Below are positions 7,970-17,920 of a DNA stretch of 64,000 nucleotides, piece by piece. The position numbers and the translations under genes were made by a program. Origin of the DNA: WLMZ01 sp963732585 (lineage in GTDB: Bacteria; Actinomycetota; Acidimicrobiia; Acidimicrobiales; Ilumatobacteraceae); contig CAVSZY010000001.1 in the NCBI GenBank assembly GCA_963732585.1, positions 327,463 through 391,462 of the forward strand. The letters run 5' to 3'. Within the stretch, counting starts at the first letter, position 1. Each line of letters begins with the position of its first letter. The notes beneath the pieces were generated by a model. That model had not been told where the DNA came from. It saw only the letters and a program-made list of their open reading frames with translations, and searched no databases.

Positions 7970-8410
7970 TCAGCGAGAGGCGCCGCTGTGTGAGATCGCC
8001 GGTGTCTCGTTGGGGACGAGACGCATCGGGGGTGTGGCTACCTGGGCAAGGCGGATGCCGTGCAAGAGGAAGATGACGTCTTTGTCGACGCGCAATTCAA
8101 AGCTGTGACCGTCGGACATCTCAAAGCGAATCCACTGCTTTGCCAGGCGCGTGGTCGTCATCGAGGAGATCGGCAGGCTGTATCCGATCTGCTTGCCGAG
8201 GCCCTGCTTCCACCAGTTGAACAACAACAGGTGACGGTCGGAGACGACGACGCCAATGCTGTAGGGCATGGGGAACGGCGGATCGTCGATCCCCCGTCGG
8301 CTGTGCAGTCGGCGGCGAGCTTGAGCCGTGACGAGAATCTTCTCCTCGACAGGGAGCAAGCGTTTCAAAAGCCGTTGACGGCGCAGGGTGATTGCCACAA
8401 GCCAACACAT
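7970..8410 (-). CDS. Conserved hypothetical protein, PH-like small protein
   Basis: 146 residues, not recognised with certainty. The middle reads as a beta-rich PH-like core (IGVVVSDRHLLLFNWWKQG, IGYSLPISSMTTTRLAKQW, RFEMSDGHSFELRVDKDV), as in small actinobacterial proteins that interpret a lipid- or protein-binding strand set. The N-terminus is basic (RRQRLLKRLLP). No signal peptide or clear membrane helix. Stands alone between convergently and co-oriented neighbours; role unknown. Confidence 0.6.
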   Translation of the reverse strand: MCWLVAITLRRQRLLKRLLPVEEKILVTAQARRRLHSRRGIDDPPFPMPYSIGVVVSDRHLLLFNWWKQGLGKQIGYSLPISSMTTTRLAKQWIRFEMSDGHSFELRVDKDVIFLLHGIRLAQVATPPMRLVPNETPAISHSGASR

Positions 8411-8449
8411 CGGCGCAGGTCACGATGGCTCAAGCGAACACATGAACTC

Positions 8450-9706
8450 TTAACGCACAACCATCCGATCGATCACCCGCCGACAGGTGCGATCAAAGGC
8501 GTCGGCGGCTTGGCAGAGATGCTCGACCGGTGTGTCTTCCTGCGCGGTGTGGCTCAACCCGGCCGTCGAACTGGAAAAGATCATCACCGTTGGCACCACT
8601 CTGGCCATCTCGCTGGCGTCGTGCAACGCACCGCTGGGCAGGATCACGTCGTGGCCGGCCACCTCGCCGACGCTGGCTTGGGCGGCGGCGACGAGCTCGG
8701 CGTCAAAGACCATCGGGGCGATACGAAAGACATGATCGAAGCTCACTGTGCAGCCTTGCTCTGCCGCCGCTGACTCGGCAGCGGCACGCATCTCGGTGAA
8801 CATCGCCGCCAGCTCGTCGGCGTCGATATGACGCATATCCATCGTCACCCGCGTCTGCCCGGCCACCGCGGTGACCACCCCGGGCCAGCATGTCGCCTGG
8901 CCGACCGTTGTGACTCCATCATGGTGGCGGCCGATCTCGGCGAGCTCCAAGGCGAACCTGCTCGCAGCCAGAAAGCTGTCTCGACGCATGGCCATCGGCA
9001 TCGTCCCCGAGTGGGCGGCTTGGCCGACGAAGGTGATGTTCTCGCGCTCGATGCCCTTTGTCCCGCTGACCGCACAGATCCCCAACCCCATCGATTCGAG
9101 CACCGGACCTTGCTCGATGTGCACCTCCACATAGGAGCGGATATCGGTCAAACGGCGCTGAGCAGCGCTGATCCGGTCGAGGTCGACGCCATGGGCGCCA
9201 ACCGCATCCTCTAGGCGATGCCCGTTCTTGTCGACCAGTTGGCGCACGGCGGCGACGTCGAGCGAACCGACGACGGCGGCCGAGCCGAACAGGCTGCGCC
9301 CGAAGCGAGCACCCTCTTCGTCGGCCCAATCGACGAGCGCGATCGTGACCGGCGGCTGCCCATGGGCGGCGAGCGAGCGCAACAGCTCAGCTCCGGCCAT
9401 CACCCCGAAAGCACCGTCAAGCCAGCCGCCCTTTGGCACGCTGTCGAGGTGCGAGCCGACAACCAACGTCTCGGATCGCGCGCCGCGCAACCACACCCAC
9501 AGGTTGCCAGCTTCGTCGATCTCGATCTCGACAGGCAGGTCGGCGACCATTTCGCGGAGCAGATCGCGCGCTGCGAGCCAGTCGGCGGTCCACGCTAGAC
9601 GGCGGCTGCCGTCGGTGCCTCCGGTGCGCCGATCGAGCTCTCGTAACGAGTCGATCACCCTGGCGGTGTCATAATTTGTGCCATTGGGGTTGGTCGCCAC
9701 GTTCAT
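8450..9706 (-). CDS. M20-family Zn hydrolase, N-carbamoyl-L-amino-acid hydrolase/allantoate amidohydrolase type
   Basis: Amidohydrolase of about 418 residues that cleaves N-carbamoyl amino acids or allantoate-like ureides. Metal-site motifs are in order: GSHLDSVPKGGWLDGAFGV (His, bridging Asp), DWADEEGARFG (Glu), YVEVHIEQGPVLE (His) and GLSHTAQEDTP (His). The lid-domain segment GQAAHSGTMPMAMRRD is also present. I prefer ATG 9706 (MNVATNPNG); a GTG at 9733 would add nine residues. A HyuA-type hydantoinase at 12174-14210 suggests hydantoin/carbamoyl-amino-acid use, but the two are separated by opposite-strand genes. Confidence 0.88.
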   Translation of the reverse strand: MNVATNPNGTNYDTARVIDSLRELDRRTGGTDGSRRLAWTADWLAARDLLREMVADLPVEIEIDEAGNLWVWLRGARSETLVVGSHLDSVPKGGWLDGAFGVMAGAELLRSLAAHGQPPVTIALVDWADEEGARFGRSLFGSAAVVGSLDVAAVRQLVDKNGHRLEDAVGAHGVDLDRISAAQRRLTDIRSYVEVHIEQGPVLESMGLGICAVSGTKGIERENITFVGQAAHSGTMPMAMRRDSFLAASRFALELAEIGRHHDGVTTVGQATCWPGVVTAVAGQTRVTMDMRHIDADELAAMFTEMRAAAESAAAEQGCTVSFDHVFRIAPMVFDAELVAAAQASVGEVAGHDVILPSGALHDASEMARVVPTVMIFSSSTAGLSHTAQEDTPVEHLCQAADAFDRTCRRVIDRMVVR

Positions 9707-9757
9707 CTGCTCGAAAATAGCCCACAGAGTCACCGTCGTGGGCTGTCAGAATGCCCT

Positions 9758-10957
9758 ATGGCACGAGAACTGCGAACACCAACCGACGAGGACTGGCCAG
9801 CGGTATGCCGTACCGACGGCTACGCCTTCGGGGTCACCTACACCCCCGAGATGGTCGCCGAACGCCGCCCGTTTCACGACCTCAGCCGCTTCCGCATCGT
9901 CGTCGACAACGGCGAGGTCCTGGCCGTCGCCGGCTCGTACGCCTTCGATGCCACGCTGCCAGGTGGTACCTGCGTCCCGATCGGTGGTGTGACCTGGGTC
10001 GCCTCGCTGCCGACTCATCGCCGCCAGGGTTTGATGACCGAGGTGGTCGAGGGGGTGCATCGCGACATCGACGATCGCGGCGAACCGCTGGCCGCGCTGA
10101 CAGCGTCGGAGAGCGGCATCTACGGCCGCCTCGGATATGGCGTGGCAACGACCACGCGGGTGACCACGCTCGACCGCCGGCGAGCGGTGTTGCGCCCAGA
10201 GTTTCGCCATCCGCACGGGCAGGTCACACTGATCCATCCGCCGGTAGGCGATGACGTCGACGCGCGCATCGAACACCTGCTGCCGATTTGGGATCGCGCC
10301 CGACGATCGGTGGTCGGTGAGCTGTCGCGCGACGAAACCGACTTCATGGCGCGGTTGCGGGTACGCCCGGGCGATTCCCCCAAATCATGCCTGATGCACG
10401 AGGATGGCTACGCGTTGTACACCGTGGCCGAACGGTGGAACGACGGCCACGTGGCCCACACCCTCGACCTCGTCGAGTTCGTCGCCGCCACCCATCAGGC
10501 GCGGGTTGCCCTCTGGCAGACGCTGCTGGGCATGGACCTGATCGGCACGATCAATTCGCGCTGCCTGTCGATCGACGATCCGCTGCCCTATCTGCTTACC
10601 GATCCGCGTGCCCTGCGCACCGTCGAGTTGAACGATGGCGTGTGGCTCAATGTCCGCGATGTCGCCCTCTGCTTGGGGTCGCGCCACTACAGGATCAACG
10701 ATCGCCTGGTCGTTGAAGTCGACGGCCGTCGCTGGCAAGTCGAAGCCGGAAACGACGGTTCCACGTGCCGTTCGTCGCGAGCCAAGGCCGACATCACCAC
10801 CGATCGCTGCGGGCTCGGGTCGTTGCTCTACGGCGGTGTCTCGGCGAGTTCGATGGCCGCCGCCGGGCGCGTCGAGGCACGCAGCTTGGCCGCCCTCGAG
10901 CGCGCCGACGCCCTCTTCGGCATCGGTCGAGCGCCACACTGCCAGACCCCGTTCTAA
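9758..10957 (+). CDS. Eis-like GNAT N-acetyltransferase
   Basis: 399 residues, the size of Eis. It has an N-terminal GNAT domain with the acetyl-CoA loop (PTHRRQGLMTEVVEG, about 85-100), a second degenerate GNAT region and a C-terminal sterol-carrier-like domain. The protein ends in Phe, as Eis proteins do, where the terminal carboxylate is the general base. Start ATG 9758. Possible substrates are amines such as aminoglycosides or polyamines. Not overlapping either neighbour. Confidence 0.85.
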   Translation: MARELRTPTDEDWPAVCRTDGYAFGVTYTPEMVAERRPFHDLSRFRIVVDNGEVLAVAGSYAFDATLPGGTCVPIGGVTWVASLPTHRRQGLMTEVVEGVHRDIDDRGEPLAALTASESGIYGRLGYGVATTTRVTTLDRRRAVLRPEFRHPHGQVTLIHPPVGDDVDARIEHLLPIWDRARRSVVGELSRDETDFMARLRVRPGDSPKSCLMHEDGYALYTVAERWNDGHVAHTLDLVEFVAATHQARVALWQTLLGMDLIGTINSRCLSIDDPLPYLLTDPRALRTVELNDGVWLNVRDVALCLGSRHYRINDRLVVEVDGRRWQVEAGNDGSTCRSSRAKADITTDRCGLGSLLYGGVSASSMAAAGRVEARSLAALERADALFGIGRAPHCQTPF

Positions 10958-10987
10958 GCGCGACCTCACAGGTAGCGTTGCCAAGGC

Positions 10988-12207
10988 ATGCCCTCCGCTT
11001 CGCTCGCCCCTTTTCGCCATCGCTCGTACCTGTTGATGTGGCTCGGTGGTCTGGTGTCGAACATCGGCACCTGGATGGAGGTCACCGCGCTCAGCTTCTA
11101 TGTCGCTGACACTGCCGAGAAGGCCGCCTGGTCCGGAGCCGTCGCTGCGGCTGGGTTCATTCCCGGCGCAGTGCTCGGCCCCGTTGGCGGGGCGCTCGCC
11201 GATCGTTGGTCGCGCAAGAAGATCTTGATCTGCACGAATCTCGCCGCCGCGTCGATCGCCCTCGTCGTCGCTGTGGTGGTGGTCAACGACCGGGCCACTC
11301 CGGCGATCTTGACGGCGTTGTCGCTGCTTGGTGGTTGTGTCGGAGCGCTCGGCTTCCCCGCCTGGCAGGCGTCGCTCCCCGGCCTGGTGCCACCGGAGGA
11401 ACTGGTCGCCGCCGTTGCCCTGTCGAGCGTGCAGTGGAACTTTGGCCGGGTGTTCGGCCCCGTCGCCGCAGCGATTGTCATGGGCATCGGCGGCGTCTCC
11501 GCGGCGTTGTATGTCAACGCCGCCAGCTTTTCGCCGTGGTTCTCGCCGTCTCGCTGATCACCCTTCCGGCGACGATCACATCGCGCCGCTCGATTCTCGG
11601 CTCGATTGCCGATGGCCTGCGCTTCGCTCGTGATACCCCGGCGATTAGGGCAGCTGTACAGGTGATGATCGTTGTCGTCTTCATCGCCGCCCCGTTCATC
11701 GGATTCATTTCCCAGATGGGCACCAATGTCTTCGGCGGCGACAGCGACACGACCTCGGTGCTGATCACCGCCCAAGGCGTCGGCGCCGTGCTTGCCGGGG
11801 TCACCCTTGGCGGGCTAACCGAGCGCTTCGGGGTTACCCGGGTGTTGTCGTCGATGATCATGCTCTTGTGCCCGGGGCTGATCGCCTACGGCCTGGCCCC
11901 CAACGTGGCCATCTCCTGCCTCTGCCTGGCGGTCGTCGGATATGCCTACATGGGCATGCTCTCGTCGTTCATGGGCATCTCCCAGCGTCTGGCACCAGCA
12001 GATGGCCGTGGCCGGGCGATGATCTCGACCAACCTGGTGCTCGGCATCTTCTATCCGCTCGGGCTGCTCGTTCAGGGCGTCGCTGCCGACATGTCCACTC
12101 TGCGGGCGGTGACCGTGTTCAGCGGGGCGATGGTCGGTGTCGTGATTGTCGCAATCCGTCTGCTGCGCCCGGGTCACGGCGCCCCATTGCGCGACGCACT
12201 CGGCTGA
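10988..12207 (+). pseudogene. MFS transporter, frameshifted at a T-run
   Basis: Major facilitator (MFS_3/EntS-like efflux) of about 406 residues if repaired. The first half (LAPFRHRSYLLMWLGGLVSNIGTWM; motif A GGALADRWSRKKIL) is in one frame up to AASF, then runs into a stop at 11557. The second half (FAVVLAVSLITLPATITSR onward to LLRPGHGAPLRDALG) continues in another frame. The shift lies at TTTT 11528-11531, where one more T would restore reading (AGC TTT TTC GCC). Everything else is well conserved, so sequencing error is as likely as mutation. The 3' end overlaps the hydantoinase by 34 bases on the other strand. Confidence 0.85.
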
Positions 12208-14210
12208 TCGTGTCGCCTCGTCGCCCGGCCGCTGGCGATAGCAGTGACCACCGCTTCGACCACATAGGGCAACCCGGCGAGTTCGATCTGTTGTACCCGT
12301 TCGCTCACCCGCACTTCGGCGTCGTCAGCACCTGAGCGGCGCGCCAAGGAGCGGGCATCATCGCTGACCAGCAGCGTTGCCGCGGCCAGGGCAGCGCCGA
12401 TCTCTTGGAACTCCGCAGTCGCCGCGGGGTGATGAATGATGTAGCGGTCGCGTTCGGGCACCGAGATCGTCACCTGCTGCGCCACTCGGATGCGCCCGAC
12501 AACGGCGCCAACGGCGTTGGCCACATCGGCGTGCTCGGGCACGATGGCTGCGGTGTGCAACAGCGCAGCGATCGCCGGATAGTGCAACCCGGCCGCGGCG
12601 CCGAGGCCGATCACCGGCACCGAGAGCCCGACGTTGACCTCGACGAGACCACGATGACCGCGAAACGAGGCACCGATCAGGGCATCGGCACCGGCATCTC
12701 GCACGCCGAGATCGTCGCGGCGCAGGGCGACGTCGAGGATGTGTTCGCCGGAGCGGCGGCGCAGCGCGTCGATCACCATCGCCGCCAGTGCGGCTCCGTC
12801 GACGGCGATCGGTTTTGACGTCGGGGTGCGCAGGCGGGCGGTCAGGTTGGCCGCGATCGTTGCCGCGGCGACGTCGAAGCGATCGTCCATCGCCAGCACG
12901 TGGGCCGCGTCGGTCGGCGTGAACCCACAACGTACGAGCAAGCCTCGCTGCACAAGGCGGGCCACCCGGCGGCGACCGGAGGTACCACGCACGACGAGAT
13001 CGAGGGGGCGGATACCGTCACCGATGGCGGCGAGCATGGCCACGTCCTCGTCATCGAGACCCTGCCGACTGGCACCGGCGTCGGCCTGACCGATGACGAA
13101 GCAGGCGTCGAGTTCGCTGGGCATCTCGCTGGCCGCCTGGCGCGCCAACGCCTGATGAACGATCGCCGGAAACGAGGTTGCCGCGCTGCACACGGGAACC
13201 ACCCGGCGCGGCCCGACGGCGATACCTCCGCCGAGTGTGTGGTGATCGACGGCCACTTCGCTGTCACCGCCAAGACCAATCGTGTGCATCGCCACGGCAT
13301 TGACCATCGTGCGGTGCATGCCGATCCGGGCGCCATCCGGATCGAGCAGTGGTTCACCGTCGATCATCACGGCGATGTCGGTGGTCGTACCGCCGACGTC
13401 GCTGACGATGGCATCGCCACCACCGGCCAGAAAGGCGGCGCCGACCAGGCTGGCGGCCGGCCCGGAAAGAATCGTCTCCACGGGGCGATCGAGCGCCAGT
13501 TCGGCGCTCATCAACGAACCATCGCCGCGCACGATCATCAACGGAGCGGCGATGCCGTAGGTGGCCATCGTTGTCGTTACGGCGTCGATCAGCTGGGCGA
13601 TGAGTCCGATGAGGCGAGCGTTGAGCACACAGGTCAGCGCCCGGCGGGGGCCGTCAAGGCGGGCGCTGAGTTCGTGGCTGCAGGTAACCGGCACGCTGCT
13701 GAGTTGCCGAATCCGCTCCGCAGCGGCACGCTCATGGCTCGGGTTTCTTGTGGCGAAGTGGCCGGTGATGGCGAAACCGCTGACGCTGTCGGCCAGTCGC
13801 TCGACGGCCTGCGCCAGCGCGTCAAGGTCGAGTTCGTGGCGCTGGCGTCCCAACGAATCGTGGCCGCCGCGCAGGTGGATCACGGGATCGCCGCGCAGCG
13901 CCGTGTCGAGCCCCTGGCGCGTCGCATCGGCCTCGTCGAAGCCGATGAACACCAGGGCGATACGGCCGCCGCGGTCCTCGACAGCAGCGTTCGTCGCCAA
14001 GGTGGTCGACAGCGAGACCAACTCGATGTCGCGTGGCGCAACCGCGCTGGCGGCGAGGACCCTGCCGATCGCCTCGTCGATGCCGATCGATAGATCGTGC
14101 CTGCTGGTCGGGGCCTTGGCTGCGGCGATGACAGTGCAACACTCGGCGTCGTCGGCGACGAGAACAGCGTCGGTAAACGTGCCGCCGGTGTCAATGCCGA
14201 TGGAATACAT
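12174..14210 (-). CDS. Hydantoinase/oxoprolinase family protein, HyuA type
   Basis: ATP-dependent hydantoinase/5-oxoprolinase-like subunit of 678 residues in the ASKHA fold. Phosphate-binding segments are GIDTGGTFTDAVLV at the N-terminus and VSDVGGTTTDIAVM in the middle, with VSLSTTLATNA and IGLGGDSE between. The catalytic partner HyuB is not adjacent; the next genes are unrelated. I chose ATG 14210 (MYSIGIDTGG), which places the first motif where the family has it; ATG 14243 is possible. Substrate not determinable from sequence. Confidence 0.85.
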   Translation of the reverse strand: MYSIGIDTGGTFTDAVLVADDAECCTVIAAAKAPTSRHDLSIGIDEAIGRVLAASAVAPRDIELVSLSTTLATNAAVEDRGGRIALVFIGFDEADATRQGLDTALRGDPVIHLRGGHDSLGRQRHELDLDALAQAVERLADSVSGFAITGHFATRNPSHERAAAERIRQLSSVPVTCSHELSARLDGPRRALTCVLNARLIGLIAQLIDAVTTTMATYGIAAPLMIVRGDGSLMSAELALDRPVETILSGPAASLVGAAFLAGGGDAIVSDVGGTTTDIAVMIDGEPLLDPDGARIGMHRTMVNAVAMHTIGLGGDSEVAVDHHTLGGGIAVGPRRVVPVCSAATSFPAIVHQALARQAASEMPSELDACFVIGQADAGASRQGLDDEDVAMLAAIGDGIRPLDLVVRGTSGRRRVARLVQRGLLVRCGFTPTDAAHVLAMDDRFDVAAATIAANLTARLRTPTSKPIAVDGAALAAMVIDALRRRSGEHILDVALRRDDLGVRDAGADALIGASFRGHRGLVEVNVGLSVPVIGLGAAAGLHYPAIAALLHTAAIVPEHADVANAVGAVVGRIRVAQQVTISVPERDRYIIHHPAATAEFQEIGAALAAATLLVSDDARSLARRSGADDAEVRVSERVQQIELAGLPYVVEAVVTAIASGRATRRHDQPSASRNGAP

Positions 14211-14293
14211 GCCGTGGTTGGTGCTGTCCTTGGTGCCCTGCATGTGCCTGGCAGGCTAGTGGTTTCCAGCGAGCGACACCGGTTAGCGATCGG

Positions 14294-16984
14294 TTAGCGA
14301 CGACGGCGCACAGGCTTGGTCGCGAACGTTGTGCTACCCAATGCCTGCGAGGAATGCTCGGAACGGTTCAGCCGCAGCTGATCACGAGCATCGCTGGGCA
14401 TCAACGCCCGTCCCAGCAGGTGGCCCTGTACCGCGTCGCAGGTCATGCCGCGCAGCACCTGCAGCTGTGACACCGTCTCCACACCCTCGGCAACGACGCT
14501 GATCCCCAGACCACGCGCCGCCTCGATGAGCACACGGACCAGGTTGTCGTCGCTGTCCGTACCAAGTCCAGAGACAAAGGCTCGGTCGATCTTGAGGATG
14601 TCGACGGGCAGCAGACGAAGATGCCCGAGCGAGGTGTAGCCCGACCCGAAGTCGTCGATGGCGATGCGAATTCCAAGGCGACGAAGCTCCTGCAGGTGCT
14701 CGCAGGCGATGACCATGTCGCTGACCAGAACGGTCTCGGTGATCTCGACGACAAGTCGATGCGGCTCGAGCCCTGACGCCGCGAGGGCAGAACTGATCTC
14801 TTCGACGATAGTGCGGCTGAGTAGGTGGCGGCCGCTGATGTTCACCGCCAGGTGCACGTCGTTGCAGGTGAACTCGCTCCAGCCAGCGATCTCTTTGGCA
14901 GCACGAATCATCACGTAGTTGTCGATGGCGTCGATGAGTCCGCTGCTCTCGGCCACAGGTATGAACTCGTCGGGGCCGATCTGGCGGCCATCGGCGGTAC
15001 GCCAGCGGACCAATGCCTCAAAACCGGTGATCACCTGCGAGGAGAGATCCCAGACCGGTTGCAACACGTAGTACAGCTCCTCGTTACTCAAGGCAACGGC
15101 GAGCGCCTCCTCGGTCTCGACACGACGGACCAGCTCCTGGCGCATCGCTTCGTCGAAGACGACCACTCGGCTGCGGCCAAGCGCCTTGGCCCGATACACC
15201 GCGAGGTCGGCGCGGCGCAGCAACTCCGTCGAGGACAGTTCCTCACCCATCGAAGGACAGATCCCCACGCTTGCCCCAACGCGCACGATGCGGCCGCGCA
15301 CATCGATGGGTTCGGAGACGGCGTGGATAATCGACTCGCCGAGGCTGATCGCCTCACCGACCGAGCCAACGTGGGCGAGCACGAGAAACTCGTCGCCACC
15401 AAGTCGGGCGACGAAGCCGTCGGCTTCGCTCATCCCGTTCAATCGACGCGCCGTTTCAATCAGCACCGCGTCGCCGACGTGGTGTCCATGGGCGTCGTTG
15501 GCTCGTTTGAATCCGTCGAGATCGATGAACAACAGCACACCAAAGCGGTCGTGGCCGGCACGGCGGATGACCAGGTTCTCGAGCGCGAACATCGCCGCCG
15601 CGCGGTTGGGAATCCCAGTCAGGTTGTCATGTGTCGCCTCGTGCACCAAACGCGAGTGCAGCTCTTCACGTTCGGTCATCGATTGTGAGAGGTGTTGGAC
15701 GGTTTCGTGCAAGCTCTCAGCCAGGCGCCCTGGCAGTTCCATCTTCAAGAAGGGATCGTCGAGGCGCCCTTCGGCGAGCGCCAGGGCCTGGTTGTCGAAC
15801 ACCCGAAGCCCGGCAACGAGATCGTTCAGCGCGCCGCCGACCACGCGCAACTCCTGCGGCCCCCGGACCCATACGGCCGTCGCAGCCGGCAGGTCGCCCT
15901 TGCTCACTTTCACCGCTACTCGAGCGAGCCGCCGCAAGGGAAGCAATACCGACCGAGCGACCAGAAAGAGCGTCAGCATCGTCGCCGCCAAGAAGAGAGC
16001 GATGAACACGGCCGAACGCCGGAAATCGCTCCACGCCTGTTCACGAACGTTGTCGACGTAGGACGTGACCTGTTCTGTGGTGGCTTTGAATAGGCGGAGA
16101 TGGGCGCTCGTTCTAGCGACGCCATGGTTCGCCATCACTCCAAGCCTGCGGAGCCCGGCGCTATCCAACTCACTGCCCGACTCGCTAATCGTGGTGTTGA
16201 TGAAGCTCTCGAAATCGATGATTTCAGGGTCGGTGATCAGCGTGTTCCAGACGACTAGGGGCTCGCCGGTCAGGGCATCTGGCAGGTCGGCTGAAACGTT
16301 GTCGTACCAGCCATCGAGCATCGCTAACTCGGCGGTGCTCGATCCCGGACCGCCGATGATCGCCCCGAGGTACGAATCGAAAACAAGCGGCACCTGGCGG
16401 CCGACCGCGTCGACCATCCGATACACGAGTACGAGGTCGTCCATCAACTGGTCGAGTTCCGGGGCAGCGCGAATTTCGGCGATGGCCCGCTCGGCAAGCG
16501 ACAACTGCGTGCGGATTGTCTCGTCGAGGCCGTCGATCACCGTTTCGTACCGGGCGCGCACCTCCGGACCAGCGAGACGACCGGCATCGGTATCTTCCCG
16601 AATCAACTTGAGCTCGTTGATCTGTCGGTCGATATCGAGTTGACCTCCCACCTCGGCAATCAGCGCGTCGGTGTCGGCACGAGCAGCTTCAATGCTGTTG
16701 GCGACTTCAAAGCCGAGGATCTCGGCGACGCCTTCAGGTCCGTAGCCAAACTCACCCGCCTGCACCACCATCTGCGTTGGGTGATGTTCAAGCACGACGC
16801 GCAGCTTCAGTTGTAAGAGCGCATTGAGCACCGAGACGTCGTGGCTTCCCTGCTCGGCGAATTGCGCCCGGTCGAGCCTATTCGACAACGTGATGCCGCC
16901 GAAAAGAAGCAGCCCAATGACTGGGAGAATAGCGATGGCCGCCAACCTCCAGCTCAATTGATTTGCTCTTCGCCCGCTCAGCAC
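14294..16984 (-). CDS. Membrane GGDEF-EAL cyclic-di-GMP signalling protein
   Basis: 896 residues. Transmembrane helix about 14-34, a long periplasmic helical sensor (about 35-325, nitrate/TarH-like), second helix about 327-347, and a HAMP-like region (SVLLPLRRLARVAVKVSKGDLPAA). A GGDEF domain follows with intact GGDEF (about 528-532), then an EAL domain with intact EAL (about 655-657), DDFGSGYTSL and EGVET. Both catalytic cores look active, so it could make and degrade c-di-GMP. No RxxD inhibitory site is evident before GGDEF. No partner protein adjacent. The basic tail ends KPVRRRR. Confidence 0.93.
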   Translation of the reverse strand: MLSGRRANQLSWRLAAIAILPVIGLLLFGGITLSNRLDRAQFAEQGSHDVSVLNALLQLKLRVVLEHHPTQMVVQAGEFGYGPEGVAEILGFEVANSIEAARADTDALIAEVGGQLDIDRQINELKLIREDTDAGRLAGPEVRARYETVIDGLDETIRTQLSLAERAIAEIRAAPELDQLMDDLVLVYRMVDAVGRQVPLVFDSYLGAIIGGPGSSTAELAMLDGWYDNVSADLPDALTGEPLVVWNTLITDPEIIDFESFINTTISESGSELDSAGLRRLGVMANHGVARTSAHLRLFKATTEQVTSYVDNVREQAWSDFRRSAVFIALFLAATMLTLFLVARSVLLPLRRLARVAVKVSKGDLPAATAVWVRGPQELRVVGGALNDLVAGLRVFDNQALALAEGRLDDPFLKMELPGRLAESLHETVQHLSQSMTEREELHSRLVHEATHDNLTGIPNRAAAMFALENLVIRRAGHDRFGVLLFIDLDGFKRANDAHGHHVGDAVLIETARRLNGMSEADGFVARLGGDEFLVLAHVGSVGEAISLGESIIHAVSEPIDVRGRIVRVGASVGICPSMGEELSSTELLRRADLAVYRAKALGRSRVVVFDEAMRQELVRRVETEEALAVALSNEELYYVLQPVWDLSSQVITGFEALVRWRTADGRQIGPDEFIPVAESSGLIDAIDNYVMIRAAKEIAGWSEFTCNDVHLAVNISGRHLLSRTIVEEISSALAASGLEPHRLVVEITETVLVSDMVIACEHLQELRRLGIRIAIDDFGSGYTSLGHLRLLPVDILKIDRAFVSGLGTDSDDNLVRVLIEAARGLGISVVAEGVETVSQLQVLRGMTCDAVQGHLLGRALMPSDARDQLRLNRSEHSSQALGSTTFATKPVRRRR

Positions 16985-17038
16985 GCCAGTCCTCGGTCTC
17001 TGTCGACAAAGGAATCATCGGCCTCAACAACCAGGTAC

Positions 17039-17860
17039 TTAAGGCAGGAGGCGCTCTTCGATTGCCGGCGGTTGCGGCACCGGGTGATATTGCCGGGGAT
17101 CCTGCCCAAAGAAGTCGACGAGGACATCGACGAGATCGGGGAATTCGGCCTGCAGTCGGTGCGGGTCGGTGAACAACGTCTCCGTGGCGACCGCAAAAAA
17201 CTCGGCCGGGTTCGTCGTTGCGTAGTCACGCAAAATCGTCGGCTCTGGGCTGTGCAGCAACTGTTCGAAAGCCGTGGTGCACACCGCCACCCATCGCGAC
17301 CGGCGCTGCTTGTCGGCGAATCGAGGGGTGCCATCGAGCAGGTGATCGACCATGTCGAGGGCGTGGGCGAACTCGTGGAAGACCACGTTGCGGCGCGCTG
17401 CCAGGCGCGCATCCCGGCGCACGGCGTCCCAGGCCAGCACCAGCGGCCCGCCGACTTTCGCCTGGCCATCGAGGCGCGAGATGTCGTCGGTACGCAACCC
17501 GTAGGGCCCGACTGGCCGGTCGCCGCTGATCACGACTGCGGTTGGGTGGACGATGATCGGGCCGATTCGGCGAAACTCGTCGATGTCGAGATAGGCGACC
17601 AGTAGGCAGGCCTGCGCCGCGATCAGCACTTGCATGTCGCGGCTGATCTCGAAGTCGCGAGCAGCCTCCCAGCGGTAGCGGGCGATGAAGCGAGGTACGT
17701 CGGCGGCGATCTCTTCTCTGAGTTCGCTGGGCAGGCGTCGCCACAGCGGCCAGGCACGTTGCAGCGCCTGTAGCTCGGCCTCCGAGACGATCCCGTCGAT
17801 CCCGTCGGCGACGACGTTGACGGCCTCATCGGCGTATTGGCGGCGGCGGAAGACTCCCAC
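17039..17860 (-). CDS. MtfA-like zinc peptidase
   Basis: 273 residues, homologous to Mlc titration factor A, an aminopeptidase of the anthrax-lethal-factor-like fold. The zinc motif HEFAH is at about 157-161 (VVFHEFAHALD), with the third-ligand region PAEFFAVATETLF near 217-229. The N-terminal helical part (LQRAWPLWRRLPSELREEIAADVPRF) is typical. Cytoplasmic, no signal. In enterobacteria MtfA binds Mlc; no Mlc homologue is in this window, so the physiological target is unknown. Confidence 0.9.
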   Translation of the reverse strand: MGVFRRRQYADEAVNVVADGIDGIVSEAELQALQRAWPLWRRLPSELREEIAADVPRFIARYRWEAARDFEISRDMQVLIAAQACLLVAYLDIDEFRRIGPIIVHPTAVVISGDRPVGPYGLRTDDISRLDGQAKVGGPLVLAWDAVRRDARLAARRNVVFHEFAHALDMVDHLLDGTPRFADKQRRSRWVAVCTTAFEQLLHSPEPTILRDYATTNPAEFFAVATETLFTDPHRLQAEFPDLVDVLVDFFGQDPRQYHPVPQPPAIEERLLP

Positions 17861-17920
17861 GATTCGGTCACGTTAACGCCGGTCGCCGATTGCGCCCACG
17901 CGGTCAGGCACAATGCCCTG

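Noticed and set aside
12900..14093. 397-codon plus-strand frame over the hydantoinase
   Set aside because: Antisense shadow of a recognised gene; composition is His/Arg/Asp-rich nonsense.
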